Assembly (NCBI GenBank): GCA_973895155.1 | Contig: OZ316896.1 | Span: forward strand, 20,336,001 to 20,400,000 | Source: Marsupella aquatica | Lineage: Eukaryota; Marchantiophyta | Length of the DNA stretch: 64,000 bases | Direction: 5' to 3' | Made by a program: the position numbers and the translations under genes | Part shown: one piece after another, positions 25,401 to 38,181 of the stretch | Position numbering within the stretch: position 1 is the first letter of the stretch | Layout: each line of letters starts with the position of its first letter | Notes under the pieces: model-generated | Database searches by the model: none | The model's input: the letters and a program-made list of their open reading frames with translations, nothing else | What the model was told of the DNA's origin: nothing

Positions 25401-28400
25401 TGAAGGAGAAACACGATGCCAGAATTCGGGAAGACTTCTCTGGCTTGGAATTAAAATCAACGGTGTAGGATTGGTATATTTCACGTAACTAGAAGGAATA
25501 CCCGTGCATGTTCATTCACCTAGGAGTTTTGTGCATTTCCCTCTTCACAATCATAGTCTACATATTTAGATTCTAGTACCAGAGAAACTATCACCTGTAA
25601 CGTCACTCTACCAAGGTAGATCATGATTAATACTTTGATAGCGGAGTGTAGTAAAGAATTATTTACAGCACTATTGATAGAGTTAAGTAATGCCAGAGTT
25701 AGCATAAGTTCAAAGGTTGTATATATTTCACTTGTCATGCAATTGGTTGAGTTTCTTTGATGACAATGTAATGCATCATTTAGAAAATTTATAATGTTTA
25801 TTTGCAAAGACCTAATGGGACCCTGCAATCCTGTCCTGCAAGTTAAGCCAGACAATTCAATGAGCTGCTTGTGTGTGTCACCTGTGGAAGCATTCAGAAG
25901 TAATGATAATTAGATAAATTACTTGGGCCCTTAAGACTTACCATAGTCACTGATAAATATTTCCTTCCTCCAATCCTCTGGATTTCTGAACTTGGGGGCA
26001 ATGATAGAGTTGCATTCTCTGACGAAAATCATGATTACTTGGGAAGGTTACATTGCTTGTTTCAACCTCCTTACTCCATTCAAATTTTGTCGTTGAAACT
26101 CCATTCTGTCGAACCACAAATGCACCATCAGGATGATAGACTGAAGCTATTATCAGACGTGTTTAGCCAGGAGTAAGTGGTACAGCTCTCGGATTCACGC
26201 CACCCAAGCACAAGCTCTTTAGCACTCATCCCAAACAAAGTAGCGTACACAAGGAGCTATTTACACTTGTGTCAAAATTGCAAGGGGAAAGAGTGTGGAT
26301 CAAGCTGCCTAATGTCTTGAGTTACCACTTGCAAGTGCACTTGCTATGTAGTGCAAAGGCCCATATTGGCACAAATCTGGGACAAAGTTGGCAAGGTGCA
26401 AACCAGCCTCGACGCTATTCTCTTTCCATTGAAATTAAAGGCAGACAAGAACCAAGTTCCTAAAAGGGACCAAAGAGAGCACACTGGAGTAAACGCAACA
26501 GTGGTCCAGAGAGGACAAACACAAAAGGCAAATGCAAACTTAAAAGGAACAGAAAATGCAAACCCAAAAATCTAGGAAAGAAGTAAGTATTGAAATGCGT
26601 GGAAAACCCACATTCTGCTGGGATCTGTCGTTTGAGTTGCCCCGCAAACTTTAGAGCAAGTGAAAACCATAGCAAAAGGGCTCCTTGTGTTTTTTTTCTG
26701 TAGCGGCCAGTTTTATCAACGACCGGTGATTTCGTCGTCGCCTTAAAAGCTGACGTTCTTTTTACGTTGTTGTTCACTCCGACAGCTTTTTGTTTCCTGA
26801 AATCTGTGTCAATTTTCTCTTTCCCTCTCACATTTCGCCCCTCAAATGAAATTGAATGTTTGGCCAATGAAGCAAACTGGCCAATTTAATGCCAGCTTTC
26901 GTCCAACTCTGACTGACAGAGCATGTTTTTACCAATGGGTTTTTTTGAATGCACACTGTTACGAATTTAATAAAATTCAAAGTGACAGATTAAAAACTTT
27001 ATATCACACGGAGCAAATTAATGTTCTGTGTCAGTGTGTCAGTGAGAAACTTTACTGTTGCACGAGAACAATCGGTGTGAATCAAGAATTCAAACTCATT
27101 GGAGGCTCGAGCTGAGCTGATCAGACCTGAAGCTTAATTTAGCTGTCTATAGACGACGATTCTCAAGTGAATGAGACAAGGGAATAGGAGAAAATATCTC
27201 TTTACAATGTAATTCGAGGTGACTCGAACGGTACAGTAAGGTGAATTGGTGGGGACTGTCTGCTCAGAGTTGGATTCGGCACAGTAGGCATATGCTTGAT
27301 TCGACCATCGTCGGGATTTGGAAAGTTGGACAAAATCAATCATTCCAGGAAAGAAAAAAAGTCATTTCTTAAATCACGACTTTTGAGGAGAAACCTGCCA
27401 GCGTGGATATGTCGACGTAAGTGCATTATTCGTTCGATCTCGATCCCTTGCAAGACCTCCACCAGAGAGAGGAGCAGGAGGAGCAATTACGAAGAATATG
27501 CTTGCCAAGAACTGCTGCACAATGGTATGCAGCAAAGCTTTTCGGAGCATGGAGTGCAGCTCTCACAGCCGATGAGACCTTTCAGCAGAGCTTCCAGTTC
27601 GAAGGATTGGAGTGAAGCTCTGAAGAACTCGATGCCCATGAGACCTGATGCAAACTTTCCGTGTCTACTGATGCTATGACAAAAGAAGCTTTACAGGTCT
27701 GTAGTAGGCGTACTTTAAAGTAACTGAGGCAAACAATTCTTGGATACTGTCAGGCCAACAACAGCCGCTTCAGCACAGTACAAAAACCTTCCAACAGTTT
27801 TGAGAAGACAAGCATCTAAACCGGAAAGTGCACAGGTAGAGTTGAAATTTTGAAACCGGAGCAAGGAGTATGACTCTTGCTGCTGCACACCATTTTCTAT
27901 TTACCCAGAAACGAACTGAGTGTGTGGAAACAGGAAGATGTCGTCTGATTTAACGCATTGAACTATACTGAACTCAATTGCCAAACATTTTTCTAGCCTG
28001 ACTAAGCATCGACGAACTACAGTAACTGCTGCTACTGTCAAGGGCCAGCCATGAGCAACACTAAGACACAGTTGGGAAGCCCAAGTCGGCCAAGCCCAAC
28101 TCTGCAATTAATCTAAAGTACGCTACACTACGTTCAAAATTGATAAGGGCTGATTTGCTTAACAGCCCATATTGGTGTCCCCTAGCCTGAAGTCCCCCTA
28201 CCTGACTCAACCCCTATTTCTCCGCCTCCCCCGTCTCCGTCTCCGTCTCGCCTTCCTCACTTCATCCAATAATCGATCTCCAGATTTGATCGCAGTTTTG
28301 TGTTTCTTGTATAGTAATCTATTGGCGTCTTTTACCCTCGAACAGGGTTCCCAGTTGCACAGCTACTACTAGGACTACAGCTAATTCCTTACTGAATTCG

Positions 28401-29053
28401 TTGAGGTCACCACTCCACCTATCTCGAATAACATGAAATGAATTGCCCCAATCGACAAGTCAGTGGCCAATGGGTCATTTGATTGTCCTGATCAGAAACG
28501 TCTGCTCAGTCCAAAGCCTTCCAAGAGCTGGGGCCTCCGTTCACATTCGATGATAAGTCCTCCAGAGCTCGTGACCTTCCTCCCACGTCCATGATAACCA
28601 ATGCTCCACGGCTGGAGAGTTGTCGTGACACGTGATCATTCAGTCCTCCAGAAGCCGACCAGATGTCCATTCAGGATCACAAGCCCTTCCGGGATCGGAA
28701 CTGGGAACTCCTCACTTGTGATGATCAGTCGAGTCTCCTCCTCTACATCAGACTCCAGCCTTCAACTCAGTCGGCCTCACCTACCAAACCAAACCTGAAC
28801 CGGAATCTCACAACTCCTCAGGCAATCGGAATGGTTCGCGTGGTTCACCATCTGCGAATCATCAATTCGTGACTGCAATCCTAGTTCTAATTTCGGTACA
28901 CTGGTAAGGAATGGCCAGACTGCATGTGGCACGATTGTGCTGCTGCGGTACTTGGGACAACCGGCGGTCTAATCTGTCTATCATTCTGTCTGTACATTAT
29001 GTACAACCGGAAATTAATTGGTTGCAAGCATTGCAACCACGCATGACTAGCAA
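22418..29053. other. Intergenic DNA without a supported gene
   Basis: No exon chain or repeat structure could be supported. A small plus-strand open frame at 27421-27615 (acidic start, then AAQWYAAKLFGAWSAAL, ending FEGLE) has protein-like composition but no recognised family and no supporting splice sites. Downstream flank of the CONSTANS-like gene begins near 29100. Confidence 0.45.
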
Positions 29054-29079
29054 GGGGGGGGGGGGGGGGGGGAGGGGGG
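29054..29079 (+). repeat. Poly-G tract (G19-A-G6)
   Basis: A long G homopolymer about 50 bp past the stop codon of the minus-strand CONSTANS-like gene, so its 3' UTR, if it extends that far, would carry a C run. Homopolymer length is a common sequencing error point; a similar C13 run lies at 38022-38034. Confidence 0.9.
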
Positions 29080-29126
29080 CTACGATTGCCAGTACTCTAT
29101 CAATCGAGCAGTCCATCTTCATTATA

Positions 29127-30626
29127 TCATGTCGTGACCTCCGTTGTCTCAAGCCCGGGTGATCTCTTCACAAATCTCCCCTTCATTCTCGGCCGTCGCT
29201 CAGCATTCAGCTTCCTGACCTCGTACCTGATTTTCTTGGAAAACAGGCGAGTGCGTCGCTTCTCCCGGTACCGAATCACTCTCGCTTCCCTCGCATTCCC
29301 AGCGTTGATAGCAGAGTCATCTGCCCCCACGCAACTCCCCCCAAGACCACCGGGGCCGCATCCTCCATACATGGCCGCAGAATAGCCATCCACCCCACCA
29401 CCACACTGGCTCAAGTCCGGCACCAGGCCCAAATCGTAGCAGCTCCCCATCGCGTCCGAGCTTGAGTCGTCTGGCACCAGCTGCGAACCGCTGCCATCAT
29501 CCGTCCACCGCATGCCACGGTCCGGCCACGAGCTCAGTACGTCCTCGTAGTTCAATCTGAGCGACGGGACATGCCGAAGATCACACTCATTCATTGACAG
29601 CCCCTCTATCTTGCATGCGCTCACCGTGCTGCTCAAGGGGTGGTTGGCGGACAAACCCTGCTGCTGTTGGGCCTGCATACTGTAATTGTGAGCGTACCCC
29701 CCGTCTTCCAGCTTCACCCACTCTGACTGTCCGGCAAGGTTCTTGAAAGGCTTCCCCATTTTGGAGGTCGGGACGCATCCCACTGCACCGGGTTTCTCGT
29801 CGTGGCTGTACAGAGCCACAGATTGATCGTGAGCGGATGCCGACTCGCGTAGAGCAGCTGGGTCGATGCAGTAGTCGTCGTCTGCGCTGCTGATGTCTCG
29901 ATTGCCGTCGAGGCCTAGCTCCATCCACTCAGTCCCGACGTCATCGTTATCGTCATCCTCGCCTTCATCCCTTCCACCTCCGGCTGAGCTTGTGGTGGTC
30001 GCCGTGCCGGAGTTATTGTTTGGGTCGTTGGGGTCCGAGACGAGAAAATCGTGCTCGAAATCGGCACCTACGATCATGCCATCGGGATTGGGGCACATTG
30101 ACGGCGTATCGTCGAGGAGGTTCGCATTCCCTGTGAGCTCCTCGGCTGTGAAGTGGTCGTCCGAGGGGTCGCCGTGGTGATCGCCCGTGCCGCAATTGCC
30201 ATGGCTCGACTCTACTTTGACTTCCCGGAGAGCATGGTTGTGGTGGTTTTGTTCGCCAAAGTACTTCTCGTGCTGTTGGAGTGGCGGTGAAAATGTTGGT
30301 CCGTGGCCTGAAGGGACAAGATTCGAATTCGGTTTGCTCTTCAACTTCTTTAGCTTCGGCGGTGCTGATGACGGGTGTTCGCCGTTGATACGTTTCTCGA
30401 CTTTCATGGGGGCGCCATTCGGGGTCAGGCGGACACGCTCGTGCCGGAACGCGAGGGCATTCGCTGCGTGGACCGAGCTATCACAACTATCGCAGAGGTA
30501 AGCTTCGTCCGCAGCGCAATACCAACGAGATCGCTTTCGCGCACAGACATCGCACGGCCTTGCCGCACGTCCGGCAACCACTGCCATCGTGTTCGCCATC
30601 CTCGCTCCTTTATCTCCTCCTCTCAT
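29127..30626 (-). CDS. CONSTANS-like protein: one B-box and a CCT domain
   Basis: Nuclear transcription regulator of the BBX/COL family, the group with a single B-box (COL6/7/8/16-like), linked in plants to light and photoperiod responses. The 499-residue frame is uninterrupted. B-box at about 25-65 with zinc ligands C25, C28, C37, D40, C45, C48, H53 and H62. A complete CCT domain occupies about 446-488 (RYREKRRTRLFSKKIRYEVR core) and should carry nuclear localisation and NF-Y/DNA contacts. Between them are a lysine-rich stretch, an acidic run (EGEDDDNDDVGTEW) and LRLNYEDVLSSWPDRGMRW, which matches the conserved motif before the CCT in COL16-type proteins. Start candidates are Met1, Met10 and Met14; all precede the B-box. 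Seed-plant relatives usually have an intron, none is needed here. GC-rich relative to flanks. Confidence 0.93.
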   Translation of the reverse strand: MRGGDKGARMANTMAVVAGRAARPCDVCARKRSRWYCAADEAYLCDSCDSSVHAANALAFRHERVRLTPNGAPMKVEKRINGEHPSSAPPKLKKLKSKPNSNLVPSGHGPTFSPPLQQHEKYFGEQNHHNHALREVKVESSHGNCGTGDHHGDPSDDHFTAEELTGNANLLDDTPSMCPNPDGMIVGADFEHDFLVSDPNDPNNNSGTATTTSSAGGGRDEGEDDDNDDVGTEWMELGLDGNRDISSADDDYCIDPAALRESASAHDQSVALYSHDEKPGAVGCVPTSKMGKPFKNLAGQSEWVKLEDGGYAHNYSMQAQQQQGLSANHPLSSTVSACKIEGLSMNECDLRHVPSLRLNYEDVLSSWPDRGMRWTDDGSGSQLVPDDSSSDAMGSCYDLGLVPDLSQCGGGVDGYSAAMYGGCGPGGLGGSCVGADDSAINAGNAREARVIRYREKRRTRLFSKKIRYEVRKLNAERRPRMKGRFVKRSPGLETTEVTT

Positions 30627-33600
30627 TGCGCTCGCTCTAGAAATCTCAATCTAGAAAAATCGAACACACTAGTCCTCAACTTGATCTCCTGCTGATTCGC
30701 AGGAACGCCAATCTCTCTTTCAAACAACGACCAACGTTTTCACTATTCCCGTGAGAGGACTCCTCAAATAGAAAGATCTCCGAGCTGCTGACTCTCCCGG
30801 GAAGCCCCGTCCCATGCTAGCTACAACATCAGCAATGATCCTCCTCCTTTCCTTCCAGAGCCAACAGAAAGCAGAATTTATCAACCCTCTTCCCATCAAT
30901 TCATTTCAACCCAGCTGAGATGCTCAACTGACAGCAGTAGCGAGGTAATAAGGGGGGAGTCTTTGAGTCATTAACAACTTTCTCCTCGAGAAGTTGGTAG
31001 TAGCGCATGCAATCGGTGGCTAGGCTAATATTAACAACCCAACCAGCCCTCCGATCAGATCCTGATCGAAGCAAACCAACCCATCTGTCTCATTCATGTC
31101 ATGTCCAAACAGAAATACAAATCCACGTCTCACAACCTGCTCCGAATCGAGACCTGCTCTAATCGCAAACCCCCGTCCGTCCAAGAATTCCGGAATGATG
31201 CGAGTCAGAAACTTCTACAAAACTGCTACTCCGGCTCTTCCAACCCGCCGAGGCGGTGATGATGATGCAATTCTCGTCTACCCTCTCCCATCTGATACCC
31301 CTTCCTCCGCTGCGAGACGGCAATCACAAAACTCCACCCAGCTCATGCAGAACCCATCCCCGACTCACAACACAGAGCGATCGAACTCCTCACCTCACTT
31401 CGCAATCTTGCCTCTCACAGACGAGCAGCGTCACCACTGCATCAGACGGGAAGGTCGTGAGCGAGAGCTCTAGGTGTATTCCTCGACGAGCCTTCTCAAG
31501 TTTCGCATGATGCAAAACCAGACTTGTAACGAGGAGTAATAACACAAACATCGCGGGGAACAGTCCAGTCTAATCCACTCGAGGCCGCACTTTGGGAACT
31601 TACCTTGCAATCCAGGTCCGCCACGTTGCGTGGCATCACTCGCCGGGAGCTGCATAGAAATCTTGTCACCTTATCGATTCTCATTGGCCTGTCAACGACA
31701 CCAGATATTTTGCCTCCTCCGGCCGGGCCGGATATCTTTCCACCCGCAGGTCAGAAACCCGCTTGCGCCGGTCATGGCGGGCACACGCTCCGGTCGCCGA
31801 TAAACAGGCTACTGCGGACTGCCCTTCGCGATAAACAAGTATTACACCCAATCCGGTTACCCGCAATGGTTTCACCCAATCCGGTCAGTTTTACATCTCG
31901 TGCGCGATTCGTCCAATCGGAGATCTCCGCCCGTACCGTACTTAATCGGGAGAGAGTCCGGGAAAGCCCACTTTTGGACGTTTTCGAAAGGTGCCGTCGA
32001 TGCTCCCCATCTACGGCGCCAGTTGAAATCGAGATTCTGCCATTCGACCGACCGAAAGGAGCTGTTTGCTTTGGCTGTCGAAAGGACATTTTGAAAATTT
32101 CCGTTCGACAAATAACAAGTCGGAAAAACAGGCTGTAAGCTTTGATAGGATCACCATTGTTAAGCCCTTTGCTCACATAGAGAATTCAACTTTCGCTAGA
32201 TGTTTAGAAGCATGTATGTTAAGTTGGATGATATTAATAGAGTGAAACAACTTGAATTTGATACAAGACGAAGTTGGGATACCCATCGGGACACAAAAGC
32301 TTTCGATGAAGATCCCATCTGGCTTACATGGGAGCCAAATAATCCCAGAAAAGACTCTTGGGATTTTTTATTTTCTTCTATTTTCATTGTGGTTGTCTCA
32401 AATGTGGGGAAACCGCACATGAGCAAGCTCTGCAACGGTTTGCAGGACTGAAAATCCTTCTGTTATTGTATGGAGTTCTGCACACTGCTTTAGTAAGCTT
32501 CAGCAAAGGTGCAGTTTGGCAAGGAAGAAAATGGAAAGATTAACTGAGTTGTATTCCATATTAAGAAATGCCACGTAAGACATAACTACTCGGACAGTGT
32601 GAAAATCCACACTATTCTTTTTAGATGCAAGTGATTGATTGCTGATGGTTCTTATCTAAAACTGCACCTTAATTTTACATCAAAGTAATGCACTCCATAT
32701 ACCAGAAGATACACCAATACACAATATTTCTGATCTACAAATTTAGTAATTTGAAGGATAGATGCCCTGGTTCATGTTATGACTGTACATCTGACATAAA
32801 TTTGATGTACGGTTGACCTAAAGTGTCACTTGGTGAGACCCTTGCACCAAACAATGATTATTGAGACTTGCATGGATCACATTGGCAGATTGCTTCTGGC
32901 AGCAAAAGGACCTGTTGTGCACTGACCTGTCCCATAAGCATAAACACTAGAGTTTCCTTTTTCCAATTCAAGGTCACCCGTGGATTCAATCACAATTAAA
33001 TCCAGATCTCCCATGATGGAGTCCCTATGTGTTTGTTCAAACTATGCAAACACCTAGTACTTTCTGCAATTGATATGGGTGCCCTGCCCTCCCTTTGGAT
33101 CTCTCGATGTTTCGTGATCGTTTGATGTTCATGTCTTCAAGGGTAGAAATGCAAGACAAATGCATACTGACCCCTGTATGACTCTTGTGTTAACAAGAGT
33201 GACTGCACGAATATATTGCCTACGCCATCCATTTAATTACCTTTAGTACATTTAGCTTTGCAGATACGTCACCAACTAATATGTTGGGTTCATGGCCTCA
33301 ACAGCCGCTCATTGATGAAAATCGGAAGTCAACTTAGTAAGGCTTACAGTAGCAGCCCAAATTTTGATCACCGTACCTACTCTACAAGAGTTACTCAAAA
33401 CACTCACCCACTGGTTAGCTCAAGATCGTCACATTTTTTAATTCCGTATCTTTCAGGGGGGCCCAAATACATTATTTATCAAGGTGACCAATTTTCTGTC
33501 CGGGCACCCGTGTACTGTCTGCCCAATTAGTGGCAGTATGGGAACCCCACGTCATCATCCCACAAAGTCTCAGACTGTTACCCTTCTGCGACTTAAGATA

Positions 33601-33866
33601 CTACTCACTTAAAAACATTAAATCTGACCCGTCCGTGTCTGCCATTGGATGGATATCCAATTTAAAGCTGTAGAAAATTCCTTTTCTATCTCCGAAAATC
33701 CAAGGGCATTTCGTCCGAGCTTACCATTCGCAAACACGCGTCGACGAGAACCACATCCATTTGTCCTAATAAAATACTCCTTATATGTTCCAAATGACGG
33801 TTGCCTTTAGCAACTCCTTCCCAAGCTGCACAGGACATATATGATGGTCTATCAGAGAAACAGTCT
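30627..33866. other. CONSTANS-like promoter region and intergenic DNA
   Basis: The promoter and leader of the CONSTANS-like gene start here. From about 31600 to 32140 the sequence is GC-rich and open on both strands (plus 31605-32138; minus 31772-32176), with a short repeat CCCAATCCGGT. The translations are not recognised, and openness on both strands argues that composition, not coding, is the cause. Nothing is supported from 32150 to 33866. Confidence 0.4.
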
Positions 33867-34620
33867 TTACTCTAGGAACCGGCGGTTCCCGGTGATGTGC
33901 ACCGCCTACACGCGGAACCCCGATGTTGAGCATGTACGAGGCCACGTACCGGTCGTCAGCCTACGATGGTAAGTATCTACGGGCCGGGGCCTAGCGACCC
34001 AGGGTAGCCGGTTGAGACGAGAGTCTCTGCCGGTGACCCGAACGGGAGCGGAGCCAAGACCGGCGGAATAAGAGCCGGCTCACTTGCTGCAGCCGGTGGG
34101 ATATCCCTGCTTCCCGGCCATTGGACCTCGTGGTCGAATGGAACTCTCAGCGGGCGCTGTCGGGGGACCTGCCCTTACGACGACCGTATACCTTAAATCA
34201 GAAAAGTCAGGCGGAGTGTCGAAAAGTGTACCGTGGGCCCGGAATTGATGGACGGTAAGCTCTCCTTTTACCGTGACAGCAAGTTGACGTCAAAAGCGGC
34301 CCGGCATACTTGGTGTAAACACCGATATAGTGCGGTTGGTTCCAAGAAGATGCCCAGCACGCATTTACCGAGTCCGGTCCCACAAAAAAGGACCTTAGAT
34401 TCACCTCAGGGGTAGCGCTTTGAGGTGGGCCCGTCCCTAGCCGTTGTACTTTGTGGTAGACTCGTACACTGGCTGTTGTACCTACGGTATTTCTGTTGTC
34501 TTTAATTCTCGTTCTACAGTCATAATACGACAGTGGATCTTTTGCGTGTCAAGAGAATTTTATTTTTTTGGGAACTGGATCCGACCTTTTTCAGTTCCCT
34601 TGCCCCAAAGCTTACTCTAG
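33867..34620. mobile_element. GC-rich island flanked by 9-bp repeat, possible insertion
   Basis: A GC-rich block in AT-rich surroundings, bounded by the exact 9-mer TTACTCTAG at 33867-33875 and 34612-34620. It begins with an imperfect palindrome (GAACCGGCGGTTC) and carries a hairpin (GGGAACTG...CAGTTCCC) near its right end. No terminal inverted repeat, open frame of note or poly-A tail was seen. It is not recognisable as rRNA or tRNA. A Mutator-like or other inserted element would fit a 9-bp duplication, but this is inference. Confidence 0.4.
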
Positions 34621-37600
34621 ACTCTAGAGGCCCTACGGCTGAGCTTAATGATGGGCGTTAATAATACCCTGGCCTTCCGGATGCTGCGTCTCTTTTCGGT
34701 TCCAAATTAATGAGTTTGTGTCAATTGTGGCCAACTTTGAGGCTTGTGGTCAATATGTATTTTTTAAAGCTTGTGGTCATTTTTCCGTCAGGTTTATGTT
34801 CAGAAAATTTTCTGGTCTACTCGTGGTTAAAATGTGTTTCAAGAGTACATTATTGCTACCTAAGTTTTGGCAGTGCTTCCTAAATTGTCGTACAATAGAA
34901 GTTATAGATGTCTCACTTAGCTTCCCAAATTCCTTGATCACAATCATGTGCTAGTTGCATAAACAAACACCTCACTGACACTAAATACGGATGGCACCCA
35001 AAAATGCATCCCTAAGGCAGACAATGCCTACATAGAATCCCAACAAAACTGGCATGTTTCTCACATGGGACCTTGGCACGGAGGTCGGGCCATTGGCTCA
35101 GCAGGCTCTCTACTAAACTCAATGTCGCTCCCATTACACTGCTTGCCTTAGTTAGTGTTACTATGAAAGTATTGTGACATGTAAGTAATGTGAGTGACAC
35201 TATTATATATGTAGAGAAACACTTAAATCAAGGATTCCTGTGAACACGCACTCAAAAAATTTATAAATGAATGATTAATGTGAATATATTTGTTTAGTTA
35301 GGCTCCTTTGATTTAATGCATTCTTTCAGTATGCTGTTGTCCAAAAGTTCCTGATTTCCATAACCTCTTGAAATCAGTTTTTCACACCAAAATAGTAGGA
35401 CCACTCGGGACAACAAGATTCATGGTTTCGTGCAACAATTGGGGTATCAATACACACACCACAAATAGCGTGAGCTGATCTCCATAATACTGGGACTGGT
35501 AGCACTAATTAAATCACTCGCAATTCCTGATTTCAAGAGGGACTCAAACTTTGTTGCGAGCTACACAACTAGTGTTAGTAACACTATCTACTTAAGATAA
35601 ACAGTGTGCACACCCCTAACCACAGGTAAACCCCCTAGGCAACCATGGGTGGAATTTAGATGGCTTATTCCAGAGCATCCTTGTAACTTGTGTTTTGTGT
35701 CGATCCCCTTAGCTAGCCATGGGGTGGCCCCGGCAGGACTCTCAGTCTGTTTGACTCTCCCGTCAACCTTATGGAATGTACAAGAATCCATCCAGGGGGC
35801 CATTGTAGAGTGGCCCTTACAAGAACCCACTAATATAAGTACTAATCCGATGGTAACTAACCACAACCCTACAGCTCCTAGTGCTCCCAAGGTATGTCAT
35901 AGTGTGACCTCTCTCTCTACTAGTGCGATCCGAGTTAGTCCTCTTCCTAAGGTCAGCCACAAGAGACACACTCGTGACCGACATGAGAGAAAATGCTATC
36001 AATTCTGCAGGCGGGAGTCCAGCCCCTATCAATTCTACTATCTAAGTCATACAGCCAGCTACTCACACAAAGTTGGGATCTGAGCAAACAGTGAAGCAGG
36101 TCAAGATCCAATTCTCTAAGTTCAGTAGTCCTCAAGTGTGTCAAGGTTAAGTGCCTGTCGTCACCCAGGGCTTGAGCACATCTTGAATCTCGCTAAGCTA
36201 AATCTATAGTTGCTTGGCCTTCTTTGCAGTCCTAGCCATCTCCAACATGGATCTCAGGTGTGTCTCGGACTGTGTTAAGATGACCCAGCGGCAAGCATCC
36301 CAGAAAGTGGGAGTAGGCCGCAACATTCCTCTCCTTCCAGATGGTGTTGCACAATTCAAAATTGAGACCATAAGTATGCATGAGGTTGCACTATAAATAT
36401 AAGTCATGGAAGGAGATTTGGTTGAGAGGAGCGGTGTAAGGACGGGTGAGCTTAGAGGTGGCAATCAGACTATGATATTGACAGGACATGCCACAAATTG
36501 TGAAACAAATTTTCTTGTGTGATTGAACCCTTCCATGTGTCCAAAGACACATAGTGCAAGGAGGACCTCCATAGACAGTAGGGGCAGGGACCCGCCACCA
36601 CCCCCTCCGCCCCCTGCATTCCCCAAAATGCAATGTATGTGAGGAGGAGGTGATCAGCCAGGAAAGTAAAGAGGTGGCAAGTTTACTCCTGGGACAAATG
36701 GGAGGGAGAGAAACTCACACCCAAGGCCCCTCGAGTAGTGGCGAGTCCAATCTTAGCAATTTAACAGAAATTCCCAAATTTTCACTTTGTTTAGTTAAAG
36801 TGGCAAGCAATATTTTGAGGTAAGAGTTTAACGAAAATGAGCCAATTACAAATAAGTCAATTGTGAACAAACTATTTGAAGTGTGTAAACAAAGTCAAAA
36901 CAGAATCCCCTATTCTCTGGCACAATGATTCATACTAGATGACTCAACGTGTTTGAAAGGAGATAAGCTCATGATTGCCTAAACTTTCACCAAAGTTTGT
37001 CCTTGATAACCCACCTTGGTGTAAGGACAATTCTGACTCTTATTTAATTCATTGTTTTGCATCCCTTCACCCCCTATATGCGAACTGTAATGAGCCTTTT
37101 TCGATTATCATATCAACGCGTATTTAATTGATATAATTTTTATAGAACTTGATTATTACATATTTTCACATATATATAATATTTTAAATTGATGCCATTC
37201 TAAGTTCTCTGCCCACCAGGGGGTTAAAATCACTCAAATTCATCCTTGAGAGTGTTCAACCATGTGGGGAGAATTCAGATCCGGAAAACACTCCAGACAT
37301 ACTCTTGCTTAGTTGTTATGTGGTTCGCCCCAAGGTTGACTACGTCCACGAGAAGACAAAGTTTTATTAACAATTATGTGTTTACTCAATCATCATCATA
37401 TCTCTTCCTCTTCAAACTCTCATCTCTTGGTATATGTTATGTGTTGTTAAATCTCTTTGTGTGTTCCTCACATCATTTAGAATTTGGAGAGATAAGAAAG
37501 AATCTCTTCAACTAGGATAAGAGTAAACCCTTGTTAACATACTGACCATAGTTGAATCCAAGATTGAGTTAACCTCTACAGACCATGGTTATTTTGTAAT

Positions 37601-37789
37601 GGCAAAGTTTTGTCAAATTCTCAGTCATTTGTGGCTCCTAAATTTCTGTTGGAAGTTTTTAGAGCGTTTAAGGAGAAAAATGCACATCAAGATTTGGAAC
37701 TAGTTGCACATTATTGAACCTCATCTCTACTTTTACTAAAAATAGTAAAAAGAAGAAGTCTATTAGATTTTTAATTGCAAGAATTTCCT
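34621..37789. other. Intergenic DNA without a supported gene
   Basis: Open frames at 35588-36083 on both strands have no recognised family or splice support. The rest is AT-rich. Confidence 0.45.
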
Positions 37790-37895
37790 ATTACCAGAGC
37801 ATTATTGACAATAATAGACCCTCAAAACTTGAGCTAAAGCTGTCATTTCTTAGGGAAATATGGCTAACAATACCTTGTAAACTATAGTTACTACA
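37790..37895. repeat. Dispersed repeat, copy A
   Basis: Carries TTACCAGAGCATTATTGACA and ...CTCAAAACTTGAGCTAAAG. The same order of motifs occurs at 40049-40145 and, more diverged, at 39700-39800. All three copies are in the same orientation. The parent element is not identified. Confidence 0.65.
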
Positions 37896-38181
37896 CTCAA
37901 AAGGCCCTTGAAAAAAACCCAAATTCAGAATGGGGTTTTCTCCCCTTGACAACTATTATAGTTGTGTTGTTTGAATAGGACAATGTCCTTGTTAGAGGGC
38001 ATTGTATTGTGAGATATACTGCCCCCCCCCCCCCAAACAAAGGAGGTAGCCCAAGTTTTGAAGGGCATTATTCTCATAAGGACCCTAATTAGTACATTAC
38101 ATGTATAATAACTTGAGTAATTGTTTTTGGTAACAGACAAGATAAAGTGAATATCTAATATAAAAAACTAAAGTTAAAGGG

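Noticed and set aside
31605-32176. Long open frames on both strands upstream of the CONSTANS-like gene
   Set aside because: Simultaneous openness on both strands of GC-rich DNA, no domain seen; probably promoter or spacer.
33876-34611. Ribosomal RNA or group I intron fragment
   Set aside because: GC-rich and structured-looking, but no diagnostic rRNA or intron core sequence could be identified.
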